A stretch of 64,000 nt of DNA from Paragordius varius (Eukaryota > Nematomorpha): positions 7,502,001 to 7,566,000 of the forward strand of contig OZ176053.1 in NCBI GenBank assembly GCA_964247055.1, written 5' to 3'. The translations under genes were made by a program, and so were the position numbers. A model generated the notes under the pieces. The model ran no database searches. It was not told where the DNA came from and worked only from the letters and a program-made list of their open reading frames with translations. Shown here piece by piece: positions 1-12,597 of this stretch (positions are counted from its first letter, which is position 1; the number at the start of each line of letters is the position of its first letter).

Positions 1-112
1 ATAACTCTTTTAAAGTTTTATCGCCTCACCTATAAGAGCATTCGCAACAACAATAATTATATTTAACAATCATGTTAGGAGAATGTTCTTTAGATATTAT
101 ACAATTTTATAG

Positions 113-556
113 GCTGGTACAGTAAATCGTGGTTCCAACATTATATCTGGTGGTTTAGTTGTCAATGATTGGGCAGCATTTTGTGGTAATACGATGACCA
201 GTACAGAAATTTCAGTCATAGAAAGCATTTTTAAACTCAATTCTAATTTACATCGACACCACAATAATAATAGTAATGCAGATTCTAAAATGGATGCTCA
301 AGCTGATCGCATTAACCCTGCTAACCCTTTACAACAATCGAATAACAGTAAGATTTTCTGAAAATTATACTATTTTTAAGATTTAAAAATAAAATATGCA
401 ATATTTTTATTTATATAGAAGACCAGCATAAACCAATAAATATTATATATATTAAGGATGATGATAAACATACATAATAATTATTTTTTATTAGCTTTAA
501 GCCAAGAAAATTTGGATCCAAAGTTAAGAGATGCCTTGATTGAGAGGTATTACTGA
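113..556 (+). CDS. eIF6: Eukaryotic translation initiation factor 6, C-terminal part (gene starts before the window)
   Basis: eIF6 binds the 60S ribosomal subunit, is needed for its biogenesis in the nucleolus, and blocks premature 40S joining. Two coding exons are visible: 113-347 and 495-556. The first reads [14 protein letters not shown] and then [10 protein letters not shown]...[15 protein letters not shown], the closing part of the conserved pentein fold. The second ends [18 protein letters not shown], matching the usual RDSLIDS tail. Phases agree (a|CT join). Between SIFKLN and the tail lies an Asn/His-rich stretch of about 35 residues ([13 protein letters not shown]...) that the family usually lacks or has much shorter. 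The 5' exons are outside the window. A donor-like GT inside the last codons (about 547) leaves some doubt about the exact end. Confidence 0.9.
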
Positions 557-2005
557 TATATTTATTGTAAACATTTATATTTTTGCATTATGCTAAATAT
601 ATAGTAATTATTTTATGCGCTTTGTTATACTTTTCATATTTAGCTTGACATAATCTGAAACCATGCAATATTGGAAGATCTTGATTGAATAAATTATGAT
701 ATTTTAAATATTTTATCCTCATAATTTTAAATTTTACATAATTAATTACTTTAAAATTATTTTTGATATAATGTCATAATTTTCTTTTCAGTTTTTATTA
801 AATGTCGCATTAAAACATTTATAAATATTACAAAAATGTATTGAATATACCCTTAGTAATGTTATTTAAGTTAAGATTTGTATATGTTATTTTTGAATCG
901 ACATTCGCTTTAACACCTGAAACCCACCACCTTTTTTTAAAACGTTTATTTGCTTTTTTCCAGATTTTCTGGTTGCTGGATAGTAATGGTATACACGGCT
1001 TAAATAACGTACTTTATAATTTATTTCAGTTTTTATCGCTAATTCTTTTCACGCTATTTGCTTGTTCTTTTTATTTCAATACATTCTTACAAAACATAAG
1101 GAGGCATTCAAATCCCACACACCATACTAATCATGTCATTCGTTTGGCCACTTAAAATATAACACCTTTAACCAGAAGGAGCCAGGAAATAGCAGCTTTG
1201 CTGTTCTCCAAGAACATCGAAATATGTTGCATCCAATAAACTTGCTGGAAGAACTCTGGTTTCAAAAGCATTCTGGATTATAAATTATTCTGGTTTGGAT
1301 CTAATGGCCCTTCATCAGGTGTTGCAATTCAAAAATTCCATCAATCTAAAAAAAGATTTTTTTGTGGCATAGGTATAGATCCACTAAAAACCGAAGTTTT
1401 GCGAGACACCCAACTTTTATTATAATAGGCATTTTCGAGTTACCGTTAAACTTCATTAGGGTAATAATCCTCTTTAGATTGCATTTAAATGGAAGTCATA
1501 TATATTCCTAAAATAGAAATTAAAAAATGTATTAGATGGCTTTGGTGTGTTCTTGTCGTGTTTAAAAGGCAGTCTATCTTGACCCCAAAATAAATATTTG
1601 AATAAGTTTGTTTAGACCTATATTATACATTTCACATCATCTGGAAAACAAACGCATATATTTATGGAAACAATTATAACTTTTCTCATTTGTCGAGTAT
1701 GAGATTGGAAAAATGTATATAAAAGGCCGCCTCATGTTACCCTAGTCATCTCATTAATAACTCTAATCAAACGCAAAATTTAATAATCAAGATTTGGAAA
1801 TTTATTGAGGTTCCAGCACCGATCTTCTCATTATCGTTTGCGCTATTGGTGCGATAAACAATACTACTTTAATATTTAAATTTTCTGCAATGAAATATTG
1901 AAAGAATTGGTACAAATAAAGATAATCCAATTTTTTAAACATAATACCAATAACTATTTTTTATGTGTTTTTCATTCATCTATATAAATTTTATATACCA
2001 TTTTT
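557..2005. other. Intergenic region downstream of eIF6
   Basis: AT-rich sequence with no gene I can support. A 104-codon open frame at 841-1155 is Phe/Leu-rich and resembles nothing known. A slightly less AT-rich patch near 1170-1450 could be an old repeat remnant, but I see no ends or coding homology. Confidence 0.4.
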
Positions 2006-2167
2006 AGTCAAAAGCAACATTTTTTGAACCAAACGTAACATTTTTCAAAACTCAAAACAATTTTAATTTTACAAGCAAATGCAATTTAATTCCGTTTGTA
2101 TGGAAAATGCGTGTGCATTAAAAAATGTTGCGTTTGGTTGAAAAGTGTTGCTTTTGATTGATAAACG
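2006..2167. repeat. Short inverted repeat carrying AAAAGCAACATTTTT motifs
   Basis: The left side holds two copies of a motif close to AAAGCAACATTTTTTGAAC (about 2009-2045). The right side holds the same motif inverted (about 2127-2162, ATGTTGCGTTTGGTTG then TGTTGCTTTTGATT). The same motif, again in opposite orientations, flanks about 0.7 kb at 15.9-16.9 kb inside TTF2. It looks like a short non-autonomous element with repeated subterminal motifs. The superfamily is not clear. Confidence 0.5.
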
Positions 2168-2710
2168 GTAAAGCTATTGTACAAAAAGTATTCTGATCAA
2201 TTTCAAGCACTCTGATAAATTTATTTAATATAGTTTAATGCTATGGCCCAGCCTTCTTTAGGCTTATTTTTTGGAGTGTGGTATAAAGAATCAATTCAAA
2301 AGAGCAATTCAAGTGCGATCAGCTTATTGAAAGCATTGATAGTCACTGTTAAATTTAAATGTGAAATATATTTCCCTAATTTTTTATAATACGGGTTTTA
2401 TCAATAGTGGCGGAAATAAGGTACCTCGTTAAAGAAATATCCTTAAAGTAAAAATATTTTATTTTCTACGTCTTCGCAACTTTTTAATTTTTTGCGATTG
2501 ACGATTGCTGAAACCTTATTTCGATCGATGCTTTTTAAGGGGTTGGACCCAAATGATTCAAAAAAGTTACTCTACAGGGATATAAGAATTTTAAGTAGTA
2601 AATTAAGAATATCATGAAACTTTTCGGATATCGCTTCAGAGTAACCATTTTTATGGGCGTATTTACATAAGATAAGGCTCTACCCCAAGGGCTTTAGAAA
2701 AGCGCTAGAC

Positions 2711-3192
2711 CAGCGATACTCAAACCGCGGCGGAAAAAATTTCTTTTTAAGACTCTGAATTATTTATTGAATTTATTGATGTACTTAATTGGGGTGTATA
2801 TACTGCAAATATATCAAACACCTACAAATATATTTATTGGTGTTTTGGCCCTTGAGATTAAAAATATTTTTTTGGCCCTTTTAAATTTTGTGGTGAATAC
2901 CATTGGTTTAAAGTTTCTTTTTTATTTTGTTATTAAAGTGCATAGATTGGAATTACTGCCAAGAGCTGATGGAAAAATTGCGTATTTTCGGGATGTGAAA
3001 TCTGCCATTTCATCCGGCCTGACTACTATACGGGTAAGATTCGTTCTGCGGCCAAAGAGCTCATTTATGACCCTGATATACTGATTTTGAATATGAATAT
3101 CTGCAAATTCAAAAAGCATTAAAATTTTTATCGGTTTTGTAGCTTTTGAAACAAGAAAATTTGGCCCTTTAAAATTTGCTGGTGAGTAATTG
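2711..3192. mobile_element. Non-autonomous hAT-type element, 482 bp, with perfect 8-bp target duplication
   Basis: The element is flanked on both sides by CGCTAGAC (2703-2710 and 3193-3200), a perfect 8-bp target site duplication as hAT transposases make. The ends start CAGCGATACTCA on the left and, read inward from the right, CAATTACTCA; they are imperfect inverted repeats. It is too short to code a transposase. The interior has an open stretch on both strands (about 2930-3110) that could be a decayed or captured coding fragment; I do not recognise it. The perfect duplication suggests a fairly young insertion. Confidence 0.75.
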
Positions 3193-3200
3193 CGCTAGAC

Positions 3201-4019
3201 TATAACCTAAATTTTTATAAACAAAGAACTTGTGTGCGTTTTATAAAAAAAGGCTAAATACGAATTAACCTGAACACAGGTTTTAATTTAATAAAATGGG
3301 TCGACTATAATTGATTTAAATAAAAAATATTCATTATTGTTATGGGTTTATACCTTTCCCGCAAAATTAATTCAAATAACATTTATTTATTAAAGAACCA
3401 AATTAAAAATTCTATAAATAAATGATGGGTTTTCTAGCTTTTTAAAATAAGGACAATAACGTTTTCCAGATACATTTTGCAAGTTGATTAAAAGAGTAAT
3501 CGATTGCAAATTGAGCATTCCATTTTCCAAAATACTAACTTTCTATGTTCCCTACCTTAAAAAGACCAAAGCCGAGATTCTTGCGCATCAATTTTAATGA
3601 TAAATTTATAGTAGTTAACGTTATCAAATACAGCAATAACATAACCAAAAAAAATCAATTCTAATATTAATCAACGATGGTTTTAAAACATTTTTTAATG
3701 AAAAAGTAATTAGACCTTTATATAAAATAATATATGAATTATTTTAGAAAAGTGCAGTATATTATTCATACGCGTGCAAAGCAGCTTAATTAAAAAAAAT
3801 ATCTATAACAAAAGTTGCTTGTATGAACAATATCAGATATACTGATTATGTAGTAACTTTTAATCAGAATTGGTCAAATTTTTGGCTCACTATTTTATCA
3901 TAATCATACATCTAAGCAACTCAAAATAAACAATCATACATAAATTCCTGGTTTTCATAACAAAGGTTCATTTATTTTGACAACCATTAACTTTAAAATA
4001 ACCAATCATTTAAAAAATT
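3201..4019. other. Intergenic region
   Basis: AT-rich sequence between the hAT element and the 3' end of the unknown minus-strand gene. No gene, repeat end or RNA was recognised. Confidence 0.4.
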
Positions 4020-7000
4020 TCAATTCAAAAGAAGAGATAACTGAGATTTTAAAAAGGATATTTCACCATTTTTTAAACATAATTGCCAGCGGTATTCATC
4101 GATTTCTTTTAAATAATGGAGTATGCGCTGTTGAATATCCGTAATCCCAGATTCCGCTAAATTTATGGCATTATCGATATTAACGTCAATACCCATATTT
4201 TTGCCCACCATTTCCTGTGCACTCATTAGATTGGACAAATTTTCAACAAGTGCTAAATTATTAGATGAACCATCGGTATTTTGTGTGAGTAATTGGATAA
4301 ATGTTAAAAATGTTTCCTTCATACCATTACAACGTGTTGTTTTGCAAAGATATTGCATCAAAGATATTAAAGTTTTTTCATATAATGCACACTCCTTGTC
4401 ATATCTGGATTTGATGCGATTCTCCTTTTCCTGGTAAACCTTCACGATAGCTGACTCATTCTGATCCATGGTGGATCTCAATGCTTGTAAATTTGTTTCT
4501 AGATCCTGAATTTTATCATTAGCTATGGAGAGGAGTTTCGAAAAAGCTGCAAATGCACTAATATCTGAGGAAGTATTTTTCGCTGTAAAACAAGTTTTGT
4601 AAGGTGGGGAGTTTACATTCTCCGACGTGTTAATTGAACATGTTTCCATAGTAATAGGGATTTTTGGCTGTATTTCTGCTTGAAACTGTTGTTGATATTT
4701 TGAATACCCGTTAATTTTTGAAGATCCACATTCTTTGCAGATGTTACATGGATTAGCTGGTTTACACGTTAACTCGCCCGAAGGATTCATTACTGAAGGA
4801 TTGTATGGAATAGGAATGGGTTGAGAAACTCCGAAAATCTGATAGCCATAGCCACTGTCACTCTTTTGGGATGATCCGCTTGGAGGTGTTTGTGGTTGAG
4901 TTTCTGTGGATGATTCTGTCTTTTTTACATCTAATTTCTGACATTTATTTTCATCTTTTTTAATATCCTTTTTATTATTTTTAGAATTATTTTTGTAACA
5001 TTTTCTTTTATCATTTTTAATGTTTTTAGAATCCTCGTTATTAATGCAATTGTCTTGTTTTGATTGCAATGCCTTCAGCATTAATTTCTGTAAACTGTTT
5101 TTACTATCTTCCGATGTTTCTTCGGGTTCACATGTTATAGTGCGATATTTAATTTTCGTCGGCGATGGTTGAAATATTTTATAATTTTCTGGTTCACTCT
5201 TCTCTTTATCAATATTATTCATGTCTGATATACCTTTTTGATACTTATTTGAAGTTTGTATTGTATTTGCTTCCTTTTTGCAACGGTTACTATTTCTAGA
5301 ATTAGGCATTACATCCTTTCGTAGGACGAAAGATGATCTCGGTTTTATTTGATGTAAATCATGCGTGGAATTTTGTTGAAAATCGTACATTATGCCTGTT
5401 TGATGTAGTAAATTGTCACACGATTTATGCGCTTGTATAAATTTATATTTTTCAGACAAGCCAACATTGAGGTTGTAAGATTCAACACCTACTTGTTTTT
5501 GTTTATAGTTGCCGATTTCAATATTGTCGTTAGCATTAGAAATTTCATTATCTATGAAAACATGTGCATTTCGATTATTATTATTATTTTTATTGTCTAT
5601 GTTTTTAGTGTTTTTGCTTGTTTGAGACCTTATTTTTTGACGCATTTGTGCTGTGATAGGCACGTTATTAGAATGAGGAGAAAAGGAGGCTAAATGTTTT
5701 CGAAATATATTTTTTGGTTGTGAAGAGGGTAATTTTGGGGAAGTTGTGTTTTTCCCCGACATAGTCGAACAAGCCATATCTAAATTTTTTGTATCGAAAA
5801 ATGGGGTATAAACCACATTCGGTGTCTTGTTGGCAAGCTCGTTTTCAAATATCTTTGTCATATTTTGATTTCGTGGATTCCGTACATTAGACTCCTATTT
5901 TATACATATTATTATAAAATATTTATTTATTAAATGTGAGTTAAGCTTTTTTTTATCTTTTAATCTTCTTTATTATCAATAAATTTTAACATTATTTTAA
6001 GGAATCAATTGCAGTATATACATATATGGACGCCAATGAGTAGCTTATGATTGGAACAAATTTTCTCCATAATTAAATAAAGAAATTAAATATGGGATAA
6101 GAAAAAATTGTTTAATTTAAACCGTTTGTTGTTTTTTATCCATACGCTACTGTATTGCCAATTGGCCCATATATATGTGTGCTTACTGTATAAGTATTAT
6201 CTGGTCAAAGAAAGGGTTGATTCAGAATTTTTTTTATATTTTTAGTTGATCAAGTTGAAATTTTTTTATATATTCATTCAGCTTGCAATTAAACAATTAC
6301 GATTAAAAATATAAATACATAACTGACACCAAAAATTTATAATATATAATTTAATACCATTTTTTGATAATTTATGGAGAGGTGATTTAATAATTTAGAG
6401 TAAACATATATGATTAAATTCAATATCAGATTTTCAACGGACGTTTAATTAAATCTATATGCTATGGTTTGTAATTATACGTGTGAAAATTAATAAAAAG
6501 GCCACCACCAGATAAAAAGTATCACATTTCGTGATGTAATTTTATAAAAATTAATTTAATTAATATCAGTATTATATTGTGTTATTATATGAGGTGTCAT
6601 TTATGACCAGATATATGACACTGGTAGTTATTGAGAGCAAATATTAACTCTAATATTTTTATACGTATTATAAGGTAATATTTCCGGGAATATGAGATAT
6701 TCTAATAAACATGGACAAAATATCATAGGAGACTTCTTCTCTCCATATTACATGAATTTTGAAAATTATTATATATCAGAAAATAAATTGCATGCTAATT
6801 ATGGAATTATTTACAAGTTAATAACATAATTTGTATGATTTTTCCATTTATATATATATATAGTATAGATATATAGATAGGTTGTAATTTTCTGAATATC
6901 ATTGATAAATTACAGAAAATTTGAAAGAGATGGGATTTTAATTTTATAATACCAATATTTCTTGAAAAATTGTTTTATAATTAGTGCGTAAAAAATTGTT

Positions 7001-8127
7001 ACTTTGAAAATATATATGTAGTTAAAAAATTTATCGGTTTATAAAATTATAACTATAAGGTGTTAGAATATGAATTAAGATGGATTTACCGGCTTTCTTT
7101 GGTCTGGAATTATAGGCAAATCTTCATTGATTAATGCTTCCCGAGGTGTGGCTTGATTTTTACCAAATAAATTTTTTATTGGTGACATATGCTCTATAAT
7201 TTGTGTTTTAGCGCGATTCACAATGTCGAAATATCGTTTGACCCCGTTTTGAGAAGGGGTAAAAGAATCATTTCTAAACTCTTCCTTGACATTCTCAATT
7301 ATGTCGGGCAATGATGGTATCATGTTTTTAGTAGCAAAAAGTGTATTGTTTTCCAATAAGTTTTGGCTATTATTATTAATATTAAACATTTCTTGATTTC
7401 GAGTAAGGGTTGAACATAAAATACCCAATTCTTGGCCATATAGTTTTTCAGCCATAAGATTTGGATTATTTGGAAAACGCATCCCATCCATATGAGAAAC
7501 CGTTAGTGGAACTGATATGCTAGGTGGATTTTGTGAATTTTTCATATTTTTTACAGATGGTCCTGTTTCATTTGCAAGATTTGCTGCAGTAGTACATTTG
7601 TTACTGTTGTTAATGCGCATCATATCATTATTTTTATTTTTACTAGTTTTATTTGTTGTTTTGGTACTTTTTGATTTTGGTGGTTTACGGTTACTACTTC
7701 TCCACAATAACTCTTCCATGCATTTTGCAAACGTTTTTTTATGTGGATTCGTTGCTAATAGTACCGTGTTATTAGCTTCCAAATTTTTGTTCATATTCGA
7801 ATCCAATCTTATTACTTGATTCTTAAAATTGACAATATTATCTTCATTTATGTGATTTGATTTTAACATATTATCATATTCTTTGGGTGATTTTGGAGCA
7901 TTTTCTGAAATATCACCATTAGTGTTGTGAATTTGTCCACGATAACTGTCAAAGGGATGTAGCCTACTCTCTTCTTGCGTTCCTAAATGATTTCCAAATA
8001 GTAAAGGGGGTTCTTCATAAAGAGGTGTTGGACATTTTCTAGGTAGTATATCGCTTATCCTTGTTGAATCATAGTACGAGGCTAAAACATTGGTAGAGTT
8101 CATGACGAAATTTAAATGTAAAACCAA
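4020..8127 (-). CDS. Unrecognised two-exon protein with disordered N-terminus and C-terminal coiled coil
   Basis: Two long minus-strand open frames belong to one gene. Exon 1 (7090-8127, 346 codons from the first ATG) ends at a GTAAAT donor. Exon 2 (4020-5894) starts after a TAG acceptor and stays in frame (phase 0) for 11 codons before the first Met of the second open frame. The intron is 1195 nt and the joined product is about 970 aa. I do not recognise the family. Residues 1-700 are Asn/Lys/Ser-rich and look disordered, with poly-Asn and Lys-rich tracts. There is one Cys cluster (CKPANPCNICKECG) of the C-x5-C-x2-C-x2-C type. The last about 180 residues are predicted helical or coiled coil by eye (SAFAAFSKLLSIANDKIQDLE... 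to FLKSQLSLLLN). A scaffold or cytoskeleton/centrosome-type role is possible but is only inference. Both reading frames are unbroken over 2.9 kb, which argues for a real gene. Confidence 0.75.
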
Positions 8128-9955
8128 CTTAAGAGCAAAAATATTTCACGAATAAAAAAAGACAGTAAAAATTATTTGTCCAATTATATTTGATTGCAGA
8201 GAGATGTCTGTGAGTTCCCAAAGAATAATAATACGTTTTTTGCAGAAAAAATTAAATAAAATTAAGTTTCCTTTTTGTGTTTTTTTTACATAGTAGTACC
8301 TCAAGGCTATAAAAAAAGGTAAAAATTAAATTTTTAAAACTATATTATTAAATATTTTTTAATGTCATTATATTAAATATAAAATAATAGGTAATAATGA
8401 TAAAAAAATAACTTATGATAGATAATATCCCTTGATGAATATTTTAATTTATCAATATTAACCATTTATATTTCACATGCATATTTAATAATTTTACATT
8501 AGCAAGCATTTTATAGTGTTTGTGTGTGCTTTGATGGAAAAATTATGCATATTAGAATTATTTATGTAGAGATAATAATTTGAAATAAATTACTTTTAGG
8601 TTTATTCCTCCCTCAATTTATTATATCCTTTATGGTATGCAAATTTTTTTTCGCAAAAAAAGACCTACAGAATTAATATTTTTATTATTGATATGAAATA
8701 ATTTGTTCCGCATCAATGAATATGCACAATCATGTAACTAATTATATAGTTTTTCCATAATATAATGGTTTTTGTGTCGTTTTTGCATTGGATTTGATAA
8801 TATGATTATAATATTTTTAACTTTTATAGATATGATTATGTTTGCTTGACAATGATCACAACATATTAATTGCCTTATCTTTCCTGAGATAAAATATGTC
8901 ATATTGTCGGCATCAAAATTTAATCAATTAAATTTGATTTAAATAAAGCGCCCAAACCAAAAAAGTCTACATATTTTTCCTATCAATTTTGAGCATTATT
9001 TAAATAAAATTACTCAGTATTTTTATATATAAATATATATTTGGTAATAATCTCATTGGGCATTGCTTTTTAAATGAAGAATCCTACTTAGAGGCGTCTC
9101 AGATTTGTATTTAAAACTTCACGCGCGCTAGTATATCCCAGAGATTTAAAATTTAAACTTAAAAAGTATTCAAGGTATTGGGTTTATTAGAAATTGGCTT
9201 TCTTTAGCCTTTTAGGCGCATAATACGATTTTTTTTAAAAAAAATGCAAAAATGTCAAAAAATTCTTACTTCAAACTTTTTCCCCGCCATTTTTATCTCT
9301 CTAAATTTTTTGAATCACTAATATAATAGGTAAATTAATGTATATTATGGGTAAAATATGTAAATAAATCGCATTTTACTAGCAAAAACTTTCGTGTTTT
9401 GTAGCTGTCCCGATTTCAGACACTAAAAGTTAAAAAACTGTAAAATATAAGCCTTTTTATCTAACAGAGGAGAACAATGTTAGATAATTAAATTTTAAAA
9501 TAACTTTCAAAACATTAATTTATTTACAGGATTGTTCTCTTTATAAAACTACCTCACTATGTGTGGGCAAAAAAGTGAAAAGATCATGAAGTGTTAAGGA
9601 TGTATGCAACATTTAACTAGTTTGAAAATTAAAATATTTTTACTTAATTAATTTTCGTTATTTAACACAAAACATAAGTCAAATCAATTGGGTAATCGAT
9701 GTATCAGCTCCTTAAAATAGCAATTTGTGTGTACTGATTGATTACAGCTAACAAGCATGAAACTACACTAATATTAACTTTTTATGCCAAATAATGAAAT
9801 TATATTCGAATCCCATATTGATTAAACATTACACACTATCAGTCTCAAATGTTATTATTTAAAATAATCTTTAAAGTCAAAATTATGATTATTTTATTAT
9901 TTATAATTCTAAAAAATGAACCCTAATAAACGCTCATGCTTTTTATAAAGTATTG
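8128..9955. other. Intergenic region between the unknown gene and a large repeat block
   Basis: AT-rich with many short poly-A and poly-T runs. This side should hold the promoter of the minus-strand gene that starts at 8127, but no specific element can be pointed out. No coding homology seen. Confidence 0.4.
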
Positions 9956-11532
9956 GCTGGCCCTGTCACGCTGCGCTGTGACGTAGTCTCACCGATAATT
10001 ATTCTTAGTAATTTGCAATAAATAGAGGTAAGGAAGATAAAAAATAATTAAAAACATATTTAAAAAGAATGACTTTATTTATTCTTTTACCGGTTTTTGC
10101 TTAGTCTCAAATATTGTTCACTCGAAATTGATTATAAACTGTCCCTTATTAAAGTTAATATTCAACTATCATTGGAATTATTTTAAGATTTTCATTTTAC
10201 GAAATCATGGTTAAAAGTTTTATTTTGAAATTGTGTCCCTAGATCAAGGAATATAAAAAGTAAATCATTTGTCGTCCCTTTTTAAAGGAAGGAATGATAT
10301 TATACAAATTCCCCGAAATGTGTTTAACTGAACTCGTATGGCTTCTTAAGTTTTTGGAAATTTGCTCCAAAACCACGCCATTTTTGTATGGCGTCTCTGT
10401 TTTAATCCGGTAGACCCCTACCCATAGACCTATATGGAAAAAGCGTTGAGATAAAATCTTTTATAGGGCAAATATTTTGAATCCTCATGATACCAACGTC
10501 TCATAGTTTATTCAAAAAAACCTCAACATTAAAAATCGTTATATGATGGCGTATTTTTAGGGCATAAAGGCCCCAAATTAACGGCTAAAAAAACGCCTAC
10601 CTAGTTACGGGTAATATTTCAGGCCTTTATTATACTTATGTGGCCTGATAAGTTTTCTGAAAATTAACTCCTAAACAACGCAATTTCGATATGGTGGCCA
10701 GTTTTAGGCGGGTAGCTCCCTAGAGGCCGATAAAAAAAATGCTTGATTAAAATTTTTGCCTTTTTACGGAGACATGGAATCATGATTGATTCATATGCTC
10801 TCATTAGAGTTTGGAAAAATTGCCCAAAACTAAAAAATCATTCTATGGTGGCCCATTTTTCAGGACGTGAAGGGCCTTATTAACGGCTAATATAAAAAAA
10901 CCGTAAGCGACCTAAATTTTTGCCTTGTTACGAATAATATTTTAATAACCTATTGAACTCATATGCCCTGAGAGGTTTTCTGAAATTTAGTCCCAAAGGC
11001 ACGCTATTTAGATATAATGGGGTGGTTTTTAACGGGTATCTCCCTACCCAGCAGTCAATATAAAAAAACGCACGACTATAATTTTTACCTTTTAACAGGG
11101 ATCTGAAATCCTCGTTGAATCTTACGGTCTCATACCTTGGGAGAAAAATAGATTCAAAAAATTATTTTTGTAAACTTTGTTATTTTGAAAAAAATGGCAT
11201 TTTCGGGGGGAGCGGGTAAAAAGAGGCCGTAAATTAAAAAAGCGAGCCGACTATGTTCGGCGCAATTGAAAAATAAAATTATATTTGAAATCGAATGGTC
11301 TAACACGTTTTCCGGAAAATTGTCTCAAAGACATGATTTTTCTAAACTTCTGTTTTCAAAAAAACCCGTTTTTTAGTGGGTCCGAACTGGGGGCCTAATA
11401 CAAAAAAAGACGGAGCTATTGTCGGGGCATTAATGATTATATTTTTTCGACATTTAATTTTGAATGGACCTACCGGTTTTCCGAAAACAGATCACAAAGC
11501 CAGCATTTTCCATTTTTATAAATATATAGATT
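9956..11532. repeat. Repeat block of ~320-bp tandem units, copy 1 (inverted relative to copy 2 at 48.8 kb)
   Basis: The block starts at GCTGGCCCTGTCACGC, followed by GACGTAGTCTCACCGATAATTA, and ends near 11532 with ATAAATATATAGATT. Inside, a unit recurs at about 10326, 10636 and 10962, spacing 310-325 bp. Its marks are 'gaactcatatggcctgataggttttctgaaa', an 'acgccattt...tatgg' segment, 'gggtagctccctac', and 'tttgcctttttacgg'. The last about 380 bp are a more diverged unit. The reverse complement of the whole block occurs at 48811-51236 with the same two ends, so this is a defined element rather than a local satellite. No coding capacity is evident. Class unknown; a non-autonomous DNA element carrying an internal minisatellite is one option. 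Confidence 0.75.
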
Positions 11533-12597
11533 GTATTATTTAATAAAAAAACATTTCACAATAATAATTCTTTTGTTTCATTACGTAAATCATGAGAATC
11601 TTTATTAATTTCTTTAAATATAATTTGTGTGAATAAGTTATTATTAGAATTATCTATCTAGCCTATTTTAAACTAATATATATTCTATGTTGGTATTTAT
11701 GAATTAATTACTTATTTAATGTTAAATTATAATTAATATTGTTAAATATAAAAATATATTAGATTGTATTCCGTTCTCACCAATTTACCCTAATTAATAA
11801 TATAAATATGATATCTGTAAAACGCTTTCCCACATTTGATGATGATTTTTTACAACATCTTTTGCGCTTATCCTTATTATTAATACTGACTGCTTCTGAT
11901 TGTATGCATGAATAAATAAGAGCTTTAATTCCCCTGGTGTGCCATGGACAATGATGGCCAGGGACACAAAATATTTTTAATATTTTTTTCCTTCACACTC
12001 ATATATACGGGCACGATTGTAAAATAAGTTTTTTGTATTATATATAATTTATGTTATGAATAAGGTTATGATTAAAGACAATACTTCCAAGCACGTAAAA
12101 AGATATATTTCCAAAAAAAGTTTAGCATTTAATATGGAGAGCTTAAAAGCAAGCCATTTTTTTTAATAGTTTACCTATATCTCCATCATTTTCATAATCA
12201 CCATATAAAAATGCTATTACCTTAATACTAAATTAGTTGGTTAACCCATTTTTGATGTGAAAGGCATCAAATTTTGGGGTAAAGGTGTATCTATTTCTGC
12301 ATTGAAAAATTAAAAGACAAATAAAAACATTTTAATTATTATTTATGTATACTAGACACTTATAATAAATCAAAACACTTTTCCTATACAATTTAATATA
12401 TAAAAAATATCTGTCGATATAAAATATCAATTTAAGCAGTCATTTTATCTCAAAATCACACTTGAGTGATTTTACACTAAAAAGCTTTTTCATGCTCTTC
12501 CAAAAATAGGGTTTAAATTTAAATTTTGAGTTATAACATAGTGTCCAAAAAAATAACATAATAAAAAATATATATACTGATAGAAAAATGCATAAGA

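Noticed and set aside
841-1155. 104-codon open frame downstream of eIF6
   Set aside because: Phe/Leu-rich composition expected from translated AT-rich DNA, no motif, no splice context.
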